Assembly (NCBI GenBank): GCA_013398055.1
Contig: VZRS01004071.1
Coordinates: 356,212-420,211 of the forward strand
DNA: 64,000 nucleotides
Source of the DNA: Ifrita kowaldi
Taxonomy: Eukaryota; Chordata; Aves; Passeriformes; Cinclosomatidae
Reading direction: 5' to 3'
The stretch's first letter is position 1, and each line of letters starts with the position of its first letter. Positions 15,201 through 29,100 of the stretch are shown piece after piece. The notes beneath the pieces were generated by a model. It did not search any database. It was not told the DNA's origin and was given only the letters and a program-made list of their open reading frames with translations. Both the position numbers and the translations under genes were made by a program.

Positions 15201-18200
15201 TGTATTTTACTTTATCTGATCGAAGAGTATTTTCATTCTCCTGGGATTCAAGTTGTCCTTTCATCACACTAACTCTTCTCTGTACCTTTGCTGTTTAAAT
15301 CAGCTTTCTGAAATACAACTGGAAGTGTCAGGACAGCAGTAAAATTTGCTGTTTCTACTGGAAATACCACATCAAAGAACACTTTGGTCCTACTTATTTT
15401 TTTTTCATGATTGTATCATACTGTGGCATAGCAGGCATTACACAGTCTCTGCTACCATTTCCAACTGAAGTCCCTGATTTGTAACACAAATGTATTTATT
15501 CTCATTTCCATTACCTCAGCCTTTGAGGTCATCCTGTTTCTTCTGAATGCTTTCAGGATTCTATACTTCTCTTGCATATACTTGGAGACTTTTTTTTTTA
15601 ATATTCTTATAAATGTCTTGCACATTTTGATTAAGTAATGTTATTTATCCCACTAAGACTTCGTATTTTTTACTACCATAATAAGGAGGGAAGACTAGCT
15701 GATGACTGTTGGTTTCATGGGCTCTTCTATTTCTGAATCAACCCAAAATACAGCATTCTTTAATATAACTTTTATATTTTTCTTTTTAAACTGAACCTTT
15801 TTTTTAGCATTAATTATATGATGTACTTCAAATGCTAATGTTGAATCAATGTATATTCTTAGCTTTCTTATTCAGAATGATCATGATCATTTTGTCTTTA
15901 ATTATGCTCTTATTTTCAGTACTGAAAGTATATGATCTAAAGTAAGACAAACTGAAAAGTCTTTTAGTAATATCTATGTAAAAAGTCACTCATGAGAAAT
16001 TGAAAAATAAAGATAGCAACACTTGTTAATTTTTGATATAAGTTGCTTTCCTTTGCAGTGCCCATTCTACCATTAGAAGGAATTCTGGTTTTTCCCCCCT
16101 ATGCCTCCTTAAGTGGTAAAAAAAATCATACATGTGAGGTTTTTACGCTCTAAACCCACCATTTCTTGATTGGGTGGCAACAGCTTTGCATGGTTTCACA
16201 AGTACACAAATGAATTGTTACTACACTAACTGCACAAACTCTGAAGGGCAATGCATTACTAATTACACACCTTATCCAGTTATTTATCTTAGTACAATAA
16301 TTTTGAGATTATTTGATCTATGTGCACATGAAAGCCTGATCTTGGTAATATGAAAAAGTGATAAAAGATGACAACAGTTAGTACTGTAAGCATTTGCTTC
16401 CCAGTAACTGAGGAAAAGAAAGCCCGACAGAAGCAAAAGGAAAGAGTTCTAGGTCAAGTTTTTTTGGGTTTCCTTTTTGATTTTTGGTGGTTTTGCTTGT
16501 GATAGGAAAATGTCCTTTACGAAATGTGAACTTCTCAACTATGTGAGAAATTAATGATTAAGACCTCTGTTGGAGAGGAAATGACTGGTTCAATTGCTGC
16601 CTGGTTAAAATCACAAAATACCTTTGATCTAGTAACTGCTCTGATTATTGCTTAAAGATATCTAGCCTAGCCTTGTATAATTAAGGATATCACACAGGAA
16701 TTGTTTTGAGATGTTGCTTTTACACACACATTTATGTGTATATATATATGTGTGTATATACACAGACACGTGCAGTGGCTGAGGTGAGCAGCTCTGGTGC
16801 AGGGGAGGGTTTACTTAACCAGGGGAGCCTCAGGGAAGTGAGAAAGGAGCAGGAGCCACAGCAGCTCATGGCACAGCAGCTGAGAGGACCTGGGAAGGGC
16901 CAGGGGCCACAGGGCCAAGCCCAGACGTGTGTAAAGAAACTTCTTGGAGAGCATCACAAACAGTGCCAGTGAACAGTGCCACAAACAGTGCCAGTGTGGC
17001 AGTTTGGATGGGAATTTGCATGGAATAGCCTGCAGGAAGGGGCTGTAACTCTGCCAGCCCGAGCAGGGAGCAATGGTATCTGCCACTGAGTTATCAGTGC
17101 ACATTGAAAGAGCTTTAAACTAGATTGGAAAAGGGAAAGGGGCAAAACCAGGTTCGCTCAAGACAACCCTGGGGGCAGCACACCAGTGTTTGAGGGAGTG
17201 TGTGTGCCAGTGAGGCCCTTTGGGCTGCTCTCTCAGTGCAGCTAGGGGATGGAGAGCCCTGTGACAGCAAAGACATAAGGCATGGAAATGCCTCCAAATG
17301 GTCATGTAGAAATTAGGGCTTCTCCCCAAAAAAGGTGTCAGGATCAACATCCCAACTGAAGTGCATCCACACCACTGCACACAGCATGGACAATGAACAG
17401 GAGGAGCTGGGAACCATTGTGCAGCAGGGAAACTGGGGCCTAGCTGCCATCATGAAATCAAGGTGGGATGACTGACATAACTGGAGTGCTGCAATGGATG
17501 GCTATAAACTCTTCAGAAAAGACAGCAAGGAAGGAGAGGCAGTGGGGTCACCCTGTGTGTTAGGGACTGTTTTGAGTGTCTGAGCTGAATGATGGTGGCA
17601 GTAGGGTCGAATGTTTATAGGTAAGAATCAGAGAAAGGCCAACAGGCAGATATTCTACTGGGAATCTGTTAGAGACCACCCACCCAGGATGGAGAGGCAG
17701 CTGGGAGAAGTCTCACATTTGACGTTTATGCACATTGTTCTCATGGGGCAGGAATGTCTAGGATGTATCTGGAGTGTGTGGAAGAGAAGTTTCCAACTCA
17801 GCTGGTGAGGGAGCCAGCAAGGGAAGGCACCTGCTGGACCTGCTGTTTGTGAAGAGAGAAGGACTTGTGGGTGATGGAGGCCATCTGGGGCATAGGGATC
17901 ACAGATTCTTGGAGAAGTAAGGAGCGGAATCTGCAGAACTGCCACCTTGGACCTCCAGGGGACAGACTTTGGTCTGTTTAGGCGCCAAAGACTTTGGCCT
18001 GTTTAGGAGCCTAATTGACAAGAGTCCCTTGGGAGACAGTCTGAAAGGAGTCCAGGACATTCCTCAAGGAGGAAATCCCAAAGGCACAGAAGCAGAGACA
18101 TGGTTTAGCGGTGGACTTGGCAGTGTCTCACTCGAGGATCTAAAAGGTCTTTCCCAACCTAAGTGATTCTATGATACAGTGTATTTTATAATAATTGTAC

Positions 18201-21200
18201 AGACATCATCAGGTCTTGTATTATTTCACCAGTTGGTTCCATAAACTGATTTAGATTCAAGAACTTTCCCCACGTTTTCTTTATTCAGAGCATGATGTCA
18301 CTTTATGCCTCTTTCTTAAAAGATGTTTTGAAGTTTTCCTTTATTTTGTGTTTATTTGAAAATAGGTTATTTTGTATTTCAGCCATGTCATCATTAGTGT
18401 ATGACTTTTGTATTCGTATTTATTCCTTCTGTGAATTTAATACAGAAACAAATGCTAGGAGTCTGAAACTAAGATTTGTAATATCTTAAACACCTTTTCC
18501 CTGTCACTTTTGTATGCTGTGTGAACTTCTGAGAGCTATGAAGTGATTTTTTTCAACTCCTCTGTAATGTCTGGATATATACAACTAAGGCGCAATCTAA
18601 AACATGCCCACATAACATAATTTAAAGTTTTTTTTAAAATTCTACTAAAGTTTATTTTTGTAGAGAAAATTTCTTCTTCTTCTTGGCAATTAAAAGTACA
18701 ACTCTTACTTCGTGTCTGAAGTTTAATTTTTGCAATAAGCGCACAATACTGTTGCAATGCCTTTCCTCCACTTTTTCCCCTCTTTGAGCCAGTTCTGAGT
18801 GATGGGTGGCTGCCGGGTGCCGCTGTGGCGGGGCGCGGTGCAGTGCGCGCGGCCGCCGCCAGGGGGCGGTGGGACATTCCCGCTTCCCGGCGCTGCGGCA
18901 CTGGGAAAGCCCCAGCGCCAAACGCCGGGACAAGGGACAAGGGCCAAGCGCTGCTCTGACAGCCCCTGTGTGTGTCCGACGTGCTTTAGGAATAACGCTA
19001 CTCCTAACAGTGGATATTGACTATTCCTTCGCCCTTGCCGTTCCTAGATACACTCGGAGTTACATCACGAATCAAAACAACTTTTGATTCGTATTTCTTG
19101 AAGCAAAGGAAGAGTTGGTAACTTGCACGAGTTTAAGGGATCGTCAGTCAAAATTTAGCATGAGAAAAGTTGGTTTTGCTTTCCAAAACATCTCAAAGCA
19201 CAGTTTAAATTATCTTGCTTACTTAAGCTCAAGGAAGAAATTAATATGAGAAAGGGTAAGGATGCAAACTGCGGAACAATCATTCAATGCACTGGCATTT
19301 GACTTGTTATCAATTAATGGTTTTGTGAACTTGAAAGTAAATTGAGAGGAACAATTGCAAAATATATAATTTGATTTACAAAAGTAACCAATTAATTAAG
19401 CCAGGCCCAAAATATCTACCGGGCTCGTGGTTGAAAGATTCTCCTGCACAGCAGAAGGCCTTTCAGGCTTGAATCTGGAAGAGAATAGATTGAATTATTA
19501 ACTCATTAGGAACAGTTCTATTACATTTTTCTTTGCTGTTTATAAGAAAGAGGGAGGTCACCTGCTGAAAATATCTGACAAACAGATTCATGCTTATAGA
19601 ATCATTGAAGCTACTTTTGTCAGTGTTAACTGTTTCACCTAAGGAATTTTAACAAATATTATTTTTCACTGATTTCAGTACTTCTGTGATATATAATTAT
19701 TTGCGAAGGAGTGCAGGTATTGATCATTTCCAGGCTACCTATAGAGAATATCATAAGCATTTTTAAAGAAGGCAGCTCTAGTTTTGTGTGCTGCAGGGTA
19801 GGGTACATGTCGAGTAACTAAATGAAGGTTTTGTCTCAAATACTGTTCAAATAAGGTAGCTTTTCAAAAATAGGCAAGGTGGTTCTACAGGTCTAAAAAA
19901 TAGACTGACAATAGACTTGAAATCTCAGTATAAATAGACTTTTCTTTTAAAGTTTTATGTCAATTTTCTGCATTTATCCAGACTGCTGGCAAAGCTGTCT
20001 GACGTGCAGAACTTATTGCAAGTGAAGACTGCAGTGAAGTCTTAGTTGTTGGTTAGATTAAAAAAAGACAAAAACAACAAAACCTACAAACTAACAACCC
20101 CCCTGGAGCTGTTGTAACCTAGTGTAGACCTGATGTAGATAAGTGGTACAAGTAATTTCTTAGGGCGGTGGTGGCAGCTGACTCGAGCAGTCGTCCCCTC
20201 GCTGCCGATTGTGCCCTGCTCTGCTTCCTTGAGCTTCTTATTAGAGATGTTTGTGAAGGTCAGTGGTGAAGCTGATTAGGGAAAACTCTTCTCTTCCCGC
20301 TGGGTTATTTTGTCTTTCAAGCTGTATCTGTTCCCATATTGTGTAAAACATGCATTGTATTGAATAATACTTGTGCCAGCACTAACTCAGAGAGAAGTAA
20401 AAGTGTTTAAGGGTAGGGGTGACTGCATAGGCTCTTAGAAGCAATGCTATCATGAAATATCTAATCTCAGTCCCAGAAAGGACTTCTCTGATGTTTATCT
20501 TATTCATGCCATATACAACAATTTGCAGTGCTCTTGGAACGCATAGTTTGATGTATTTGATCTACAGAAAAAAGAGAAAAGAATTACAGAAAATCTTCTC
20601 AAGCTAAAAATCCTATTTTGAAAGTGAAAGGAAAATTTGTAGGCATGTTTCCATTTCTTTCCTCCTGCCTTCCAGTTTATTAACAAAATTTGTATGGGGT
20701 GGTCTGGAGGTCTAAAAAACCTCCCCACATTTTAGAACATATAGAAAGTGCTTTCATTCTGGTATAATTAACAGCAAATTTAATCCCATGTGCTAAATAT
20801 TATTTAATTTTAATATTTCATGCTGCTTTTTTTTTTTTTTGAACAATGCCTAAAATTAGAAATCTTGGCGTGATTAATCCTGTATTTTTTAAACATAAGT
20901 ACACGTGTCATTCTATTGTCAAGTTGCTTATATTCCCACAGCTGAGATGGTTAAAAATGTGGTGAACATGTCGTTTAATCTAAACAGTGTTTTGGCATGG
21001 CTTGTCTTTTTATTTTAGTCTTTTGCTGCACTTCGCTGTGGGTCTGACTGTGAATTTTTCAGTGCTGCTTTGACGTTTATGCACATGTATTTGTAAGAAG
21101 GTTGTTTGTTATTTTGCAGGCCCACCTTCAACCCTCCCTCTAAGCACTCAAACCTCTAGTGGCAGCTCCACTCTTTCCAAGAAGAGACCACCTCCCCCAC

Positions 21201-24200
21201 CCCCAGGACACAAAAGAACCCTCTCTGACCCACCAAGCCCACTACCTCATGGACCCCAGAATAAGGGCCCAATTCCTTGGGGTGAGTTTTGAATGCAAAA
21301 CAAAAGGGCAGGGGAAAACCTTTATGATGGCTGATACATGATCTTTGGTTTCTTTTTACCTGGTGCTTGCTTTCCAATGATTGCAGCTTGATGTAGCGTC
21401 AGCTCAGATAAAGCAGCAGTTCTATCTTCTGTCACTCTGCCTTCCAGGCTGCTGCAGCCGAGTCTCACTTGAGAAAGCTGAAAATCCTCCACGCTCCCCT
21501 GGGGCCCAATCCAATCTCCTCCACTGCCTCCCTCTCTCTGCCGTAGCTTCCCAGGCTCTGCCCTCACCCCGGCCCCTCAGCCACTGCTCTCCTCTGCCTC
21601 TGCCTCTGCTTCTACCCCCTCCCCTGCTGCTGCTGCTGTGCCCAGCCCAGGGACCAGCTGCAGGGATGCAGCTTTGGGGCACACAGACCCCAGTGTGTCT
21701 GTGCAGGTCTCACAACTGCCACAGGAGCTTCTTTCCTTGGGCTCTGGGCTGCACCTCTCCTGTAAAGTGTTCACACCTCGCTGGTGGGAATGTCTTGTCT
21801 TGATATGTATTTGGCTTTTGTGATGTTGTCTGTACATACACAAAGACTGATAGGTTTGCATCCTTCTACCAGCAGAAGTTACACAGAAACAGTGCTTTTA
21901 AATTTTTTTTTTTTACATGGATACCTTTCTGACAGATGCTTTTTGGAAACTATTTTCCAGACTACTCTGGAAAGATTCTTCCTCTTTTGAATAAACATTG
22001 CTCTATGCAGTCAAATTCTCTTGGTAGCTATAAATCTCAGGCCCATGTGAATTTCTGTGATTTCAGTCTTGGTGGCAGGATTTCCATGAATCTGTAACTT
22101 TTTAAACTGGAATCCAGTGTTTACATAGGTATATCATCCATACACTACTTGTGTCTTAAGAGAATCCTCTCTCTCGTCTAGTATAAACACACAATTACTA
22201 GCCTAAAATAAAAAATTGGTAACCTAAAAGCACCATTTTTTTTCAGCAAATTGAGTTAAATGTAGTAAATACTGAAGTACTCATGTGTGATTTAATCTAG
22301 GATTCAATATGAAGAGAAGTATACAGTCCAATGAAAAGCAAAGACTTTTTCTCAAGGAATACATGTAATGGAATGTTTTCAGTTCTCTACTTCTCAGAGG
22401 TCTGGGATATGGAAAAAAATTATTTTCTGTGTTCTGGAGTCTAGCAGCCCTGTACTTTTTCAGAGGTAGTAAAGACATTTTGAAGAGCTTGGACTTTGAA
22501 AATGTAAAAAACCCCCAAATATTTAAGTCCAAAACAGCACCTAAAGTACCATATACTAGAATACTCCATGTCGCACTATTAGGCTGAAAAGTGTGATAGG
22601 ATTAGATGCTAAGCAAGTGCCAGCTTTTCCTTAAACACATTAGACAACAGATAAAGGAATAAGAAAATGTGGGAAAGGTGCAGGTGTACAGTTGGAGATG
22701 AAGAAGCCTGTAGCAGTAAAACACCTTGTCAGAGCAGGGCCAGAGAAGAATATTGTTTTTCTGTCTCTTCACTGCTTTTCAGGGCACGCTAAACTTCAGT
22801 GAATGGAAGAGGGACCTCTTCTCCCAATTTTGCTTAGCTGAGATCTGTACAAAAGCTTGTTTCAAAGTCCATTTGGATTTTTAAGCAAGTATTAAATTTT
22901 GTGTCTGTGAGAGGGAGTTTCTTGTATCTGCCTTTGTGTTTTTTTGCTTAAGAACATTGTCAGATGTTCACTGCTTTTCCTTTCAGAAGCTTTCTTCTTT
23001 GTTGTTATATTTCTTGCTATGTTGAATTTCAGCATTTGTTTTCTAATCTGTGCATTAATTGAAGTTTCAAGCAGAGCAATCCTTAGCTTATGTCTAAGCA
23101 AATTGAGTTACTATTCAAAGATGTTCTAAAAATGTCATACAGATTCTTTTGTATTTCCATAGCAACCACGAGATATTTTTCCTTGCTTTATCCATAGGAT
23201 CGGCATGTTTGCTGTTTTACCTTAGTTCCTTTTTTTGCACCACTTTTAAACACAAACATATTTTTAGCAAGGCACAGCATGAGCCTTTTCTGCTGTTTCA
23301 TTTAGACATCAATGCGCCAAGAATGGTATTTAGAAAAATGTGTCATTCTTTTGAATGAGAAGTATTTTGTGTTCTTGGATCATTAAATGTCACTTTGCAT
23401 CTATTTCAATGACAAAATTTACTAATGGTTGTTGAAGCTGGTTCTAAGATTAAGACATGCTGTAATAGGAGAGGAAAAGGGGGATGGAAAGACATTAAAC
23501 CAAACAAGTTGGTGTCATTATACCTTGAAAATGGTGATGGCTAATGGAGAGAAGCTTTCTGCTGAAGTAGTCCAGAGCACTTGGGTTTGGATTTTGCTGC
23601 CTTTTGACAGAATTCTGTATAGCCAGGATATTTTCTTTACCAATGGCTAAAGTGCAGATTGTGGGAACATACAAACTTGGTCACTAAATCAGTAAAGGCT
23701 GTTCTTTACATAGGATAAAATACCAATCCTTAGAAATTTAATGTTTTGTGAATAAAATCAAATTCATGCCGGCTTTAAAATGACATGCCTCGCAATGCAA
23801 AATGTAAACATCTGTGATAAATTTATCTGATACTGGCCTGCTGTATCTCCTTCTGTACAGAGCAAATTGAAACACTATTTCAAAACAAATGCCCTACAGC
23901 AATGTCATTCAATCTTCCCTTGCCAGGAGATGAGAGCTACCAGTGATTTGTTTTAAAATGTGTTATATGAAAGGTCATCTTGGATTATTTTGGTCCCTCC
24001 TGCTTTTTCAGCTGCAAAATTATTAATAAACAATAAAGTGAAAAATTATCTTTTAGATATGTTGTATAGAAGATACTTAGAGGAATGCATGTTTTGCTTT
24101 AAATTGCACCCTCTGCTGATTATATTTCAGTTATCCTATTTTTTTTTTTTTAATTGTCCTTTTTTTCACCTCAGGTAATGATTTGGGCCCGCCTTCAACT

Positions 24201-26075
24201 AAGGCTGCAAACAAGTTTGAGGGGATGTCTCAGCAGTCAAGGTAAAATCTGCATATATGAAGGCAAAGATGAAAATTCAAATAAATATAACTAATTTGTA
24301 AATTAGAAAAGGAAAGCCTTTCATAGCAAATAAAATCCTAGCTATGTTTCTTCATGAGTTTTCTGCATGCCTTACTAGCATACAAATACTTGGGCTCCAT
24401 TGAGCCTCCTACGCTTTGTTCCGCGCTGTCCATGCACAATCCATCCTTTGAGCAGGATGGACAGAACGACTTGTACCCGGATATATCTGCTGCTCCTACA
24501 GAAGTGCTCTCCCAGCTGGGGAATGCTGCCTCAGACCGCAGTCCAGCAGGACAAAAGTTTTATTTTCATGTCTCCTGGCATTTCATTTTGTCTGCTTCAG
24601 TGTGAGGTGTCCTGCCTTTAGCAGCAGTGTCACTCTGGGTACAGGCTGGCATCAAAGATGGCTCTGTAAGAGAGAGAGTTCATCTCAGTCTTCCAGTTTA
24701 GCTCTTTTCCACTCTGTCAGGCTTATGTGCTGCCACACAGTCTGCAGTAACACAAATTGCTTTTAGCTCGTAGTTCATCAGGTCTGTCCATTACAAGTGT
24801 CTTTTTCAATAGCTGGAGTAGTAAGGACAGCCATACATTGCTGTCACTTAGAGTTTGCTTCTCCTCTGTCTGTGCTGTGATTCCAAAATCCTGGGGTTCA
24901 GAGTATGGTAATTCCAATAAACACCCGCCTCAGGCACACAGCCTCGCATGACCACGAGTGTGTGGGATGGGCTGTGACAGGGGATGGATGTGTAACCTCA
25001 AACAGGGCACAGCAGAAGATGTGTAGGAAGAGTTTCTGGACGCCCCCAGACTGTGATCTTGTCAGGACAGGCAGGGGACCTGTTGTTGGTAGCACAGCTG
25101 GCTTCCCACGTTTGCGGAATCCATCCAGCTGGCACTGGGCATTCAGGGAAAAAGTGGTGATGTTCCACAGCACAGAGAGCTGGGCCCATGCTAGGTACTT
25201 GTCAGACAAGGGTAAAGGTATGGTCCTTGTACTCCATGGCATTAGAGAGAGGCCAAGGTAGGAGCTGGGCTTCGATGATCTTGGTGGGCCCCTTCCAACT
25301 CAGGATATTCTATGATCCTATGATTTATTGAATCAAGATTGAGCTCGGCTGTTCTTTCAATTTTATGTCATGATGTATTTTGACTATTTAAAAAACAGCT
25401 AGAAATTAAAACTGTTCCATCATGCTCATTTTGAAATGTTGGCTGCAGAGACAAGCAATACCAGAATCAAGGCTGTTAATGCAGAAGACTCTCTGCTCTG
25501 TTGAACATACTCTGGCAGCTTTCTCACTCTTTTTTTTCCTTGTTTTTTTAGTCATTATTTTGAGCTGATACTAATTTTTATTTATTTTTAGATTTTTATG
25601 CCTTAAATCAATTTGCTTTCTTCTCTTCTTCCACAGTCTTTTTCTATAAAAGTGACTTATGTGTGGTTTTAGAGGAAAAACTTTGATGGGAATAGCTAAC
25701 ACATGTGTAATACAGGTTGACAGAGTAAAGCATGTTGTTTTCCCACAATCATCAGTATTTCCTGGGAGCAGCAGAGACCTTGTCTCCTCCTGCAGCAGAG
25801 TGTGTGTGTGATATAATATCATGCATGTGCAGGAGGCTACAAGGCACAGGCTCAGTCCTGGAAAACTTCACTGACATAAAGCACAGATTATGTTTTGTAT
25901 GTTTCAGTATAATTATTTTGAAGAACAAATTTTCCTTACAGTGCAGAATCTGCCCACAGATCTGGTCTTTCAGCTTCACCTCTTTGCAGAGTACGTTTTG
26001 CATGTACCATAGTTCATAGAATATATCTGCCCCACAGCACTGAAATTGTGTGGGGTTTGTATGTCTTTTTCTCCG

Positions 26076-26128
<53 letters not shown>

Positions 26129-29100
26129 TCTTAACAGTGCTTTGAGTTTTGGGATTTATCCACGGACAAAGTGATTATCCAAAAGAAGGACAATATATGT
26201 GGATTTGTTTGGGGATTTTTTATTTATGGATGTGTAAAGGGGAAAAATGAGAAATAAATATATTTTATAACAGTTGTAAGCACTAATAATTCATATCTGT
26301 TGATTTAGCACTGGGACTGCAAAGACTGCACTTGGCCCCAGAGTTCTTCCCAAACTACCTCAGAAAGGTAAGAGATCTCTGTGGTTGTTCTCATAATGGC
26401 ATCTTTTGAGTGTAGGTGAAAGTAGATACTTGTTTTAAATATATGGATCTTTTCAGCAGAAAATTTATTTCTGAAATGCCACAAACCATGAAAGCTTCAC
26501 AAGACTGAAAGGATTTTGGAAGATGGGGAAGGCTTTTATTAAACTGAAAAAAATACATCTAGGGAGGAAAAAAAAATCATGAACTAATTGAAGCTGGAAA
26601 GACCTCAGGAGGTCTTGTGGTCCCATCCAGCACTGGGAGCAGGGCCAACTTTCTGCCATGAGAGCAGGTTGCTCAAGGCCACGTCCAGTCACGTTTTGAG
26701 TATCTCCATGAATAACTTCTCTGGGCTTCTGTTGCTATCCTAGACCACTCTAGTTGTTTTTTGGGGGTTTTTTTCCTAATATCTCTAAGTCCAATTTCTT
26801 GATACCTTGGAGCAAACTGTATCTGTGCCATGTTCTGGCAGTCAGGGTTGTGGTCAGTGCAACTACTTTGGAAAGAATCAGGTATTGTTACATGCTCATT
26901 TATGTGTCAGTGACAAACTTGCTGAGACCATCATCCCAGGGAACACCTTTCTTTTAGAAATGTTTTTTTCTAATCTCTTTAAACTCACACAGCAGGTTTT
27001 ATTTAGTTTTTTTGAGTTGTTGCATCAATTGACTAAAAAGTAGAAAGTAGACCTACTTTGTAGCTTTGTCTGGATACAGAATCCATCAAAAATATGTTAC
27101 ATCTGTATGAGTGAATGATCACCATAGGGCCTGAAGATCAGGAAATGCTGCTTGTCCAAAATTCTGAAGCTAGGTGTCTGAAATTGAGAGTGCAAATCAT
27201 TTTTAATAGAAAAAAGCAAATGTAAAATTTCAACTTCATTAAATTACAATTATTCTGACATGGTATCATCTTTTGAAAGAGACATCAATGATGTGCTAGG
27301 ATGAGACTGTGAAGGAAGTCAACACTTCCCTGATTTAAAATTATATAGGTAAAAATTTAAGAAGGGCCAAATCAAAGCACTTTGATAAGGGCTGCTATCA
27401 GGGTTTTTCATATCATTTACATCTCCAACCCATGTGGATGATCAGTGTGTGTGTACATCTGCTATGAGGTAAGTCTAGGAAACAGAGCCATATACAGGGA
27501 TCAACATAGACATTTTTTTTAAACAAAACATCTGATAGTAATTATACAATTTCTTTCATGGAAACTGTGCAGATGGGGCTTTTTTATTATTATTATTTTG
27601 ATACAAGTAATCAGAGATATATCATGGAAGTGTTTTTGCAGTGGGTGATATCCAAAGGAAGTGTTGTGGCTTTCACAGTCAAATGTCAGGCCACCTTTTT
27701 GGCTGGTAGAATACAGTACTAAAGTAATGCTGAATGCAATAGGAAATGGTTCCTTCTAGTCAAAATGTGTTACTTTCATCACAGGTTGTAATTTTTTTCT
27801 CTCCTGTCTCCCTTTGTCTGTTTTAACGTCAGGGTTATTTGGTTTAGGAGGCTGTGGGTTGGGTTTTTTGTGTGTTCTAATGGTTTTGTTTTTGAGGTAA
27901 ATTTCAGTTGAGCTTTCTTAGGGAGCTTAGCAGTAGAATCAACAGATGACACTGACAAAAAGAACTATTTGAAAATCTAGTTTAAATTTCCTTCCATCAA
28001 ATCTGCAAAATACACATTTTAAAACTTTTTATCTTTACTTAATTGTAAATATATACAATAATTAAGTTTTTCTTAGTTTCAGTTTGAATGTCTATAGTAC
28101 AGTATACTCTATACACTGCATAGATATATGTGCTCACTCTCTCTCTTCTGAGCTGTTTTACAAGTACTAATCCTGACATGTTTTTTTGTATGGAATTCAA
28201 CTGTATATGTGAATAATTGTCATTAAAAAGAAATTTTGTTACAGTCACTTCAACTGGTCCACATATAGGTGGTTTTGCAAAGTCTTTTATTATATTTCAT
28301 ACGTTTTGGTTTAGGTCCAAAAAGTGATCACTTTATTTCATTTTAAGTAGATAATCTATGAATTGACATCTAATAGCTGTTGGAATAAGCACTGCTGGGC
28401 TCCAGGAGGAGCAATTAAACAAGCCCTCAGTGAACAAGGGTTATGTAAAGTTGTATTATCTTGCTTTTGTCATATTCTAGGAGGACTTATAGGCAGTTAT
28501 GGGGTACAGTGACTGTGTGATCATTAACACAACTGCAGTTTTGATTTATGCCTAGCTTCTTCAATATTAAAATATAAAGATTGTGGAAAACATTGTTTTG
28601 CTCTTTTGTTTCAGTGGCACTAAGAAAAATAGAAACCAGTCATCATCTTTCAATAGATAAATCCCATCAGCACATGGAAATGTTTCAGAAGCCCTCACTG
28701 TCCATTGATATACCACAGAAACCACAGCCTGGAGACTTGCCCCCAAAGCCTCTGCCTCTGGAATTAACTCAGAAACCTCAAGTGGGAGATTTACCCCCAA
28801 AGCCTGGAGAACTACCCCCAAAGCCTCAGCTAGGAGACTTGCCACCAAAACCACAGCTTGGAGACTTACCTCCAAAGCCACAAATGAAGGACCTTCCTCC
28901 AAAACCTCAGCTAGGAGAGCTGTTGGCTAAATCTCAAGGTGGAGAAGCAGCACCGAAGCCTCAGCCCTCAGAGGCAAATCAAAAATCTCACTCCATAGAT
29001 CTTTCTCCAAACGTACAATCCAGAGACACCGTCCAAAGGCAAGCATCTGAAGAGTCTAATGACATAACACACACCCTGCCAGAAACCCCTGTGCCACTTC

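Larger units (their letters stand above)
11593..21119 (+). other. ASAP2 9.5 kb intron with CR1, CpG island and exon-like units
   Basis: This is the longest intron in the window. It holds two exon-like units (13970-14080, 14521-14650), a TG/TA microsatellite (16721-16763), an internally deleted CR1 (about 16770-18175) and a small CpG island (18795-18965). Its other parts are AT-rich and show nothing recognisable. Confidence 0.85.
24242..26308 (+). other. ASAP2 intron with CR1 tail and A-tract
   Basis: It contains a short CR1 3' end (about 25240-25326) and a 48-base A run (26076-26123). The GC-richer part at 24400-25240 is not assigned to any family. Confidence 0.8.

Noticed and set aside
16680..16770. 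Possible hairpin from facing CA and TG runs
   Set aside because: It is explained as a compound microsatellite. No stem beyond the dinucleotide runs is seen.
21381..21803. 140-codon open frame in a CT-rich intron block
   Set aside because: Composition-driven. The product is low-complexity Pro/Leu/Ser, and there is no homology or matched splice sites.
24354..24605. 83-codon open frame between two ASAP2 exons
   Set aside because: No homology to ASAP proteins and no matching acceptor and donor pair in the right phase.
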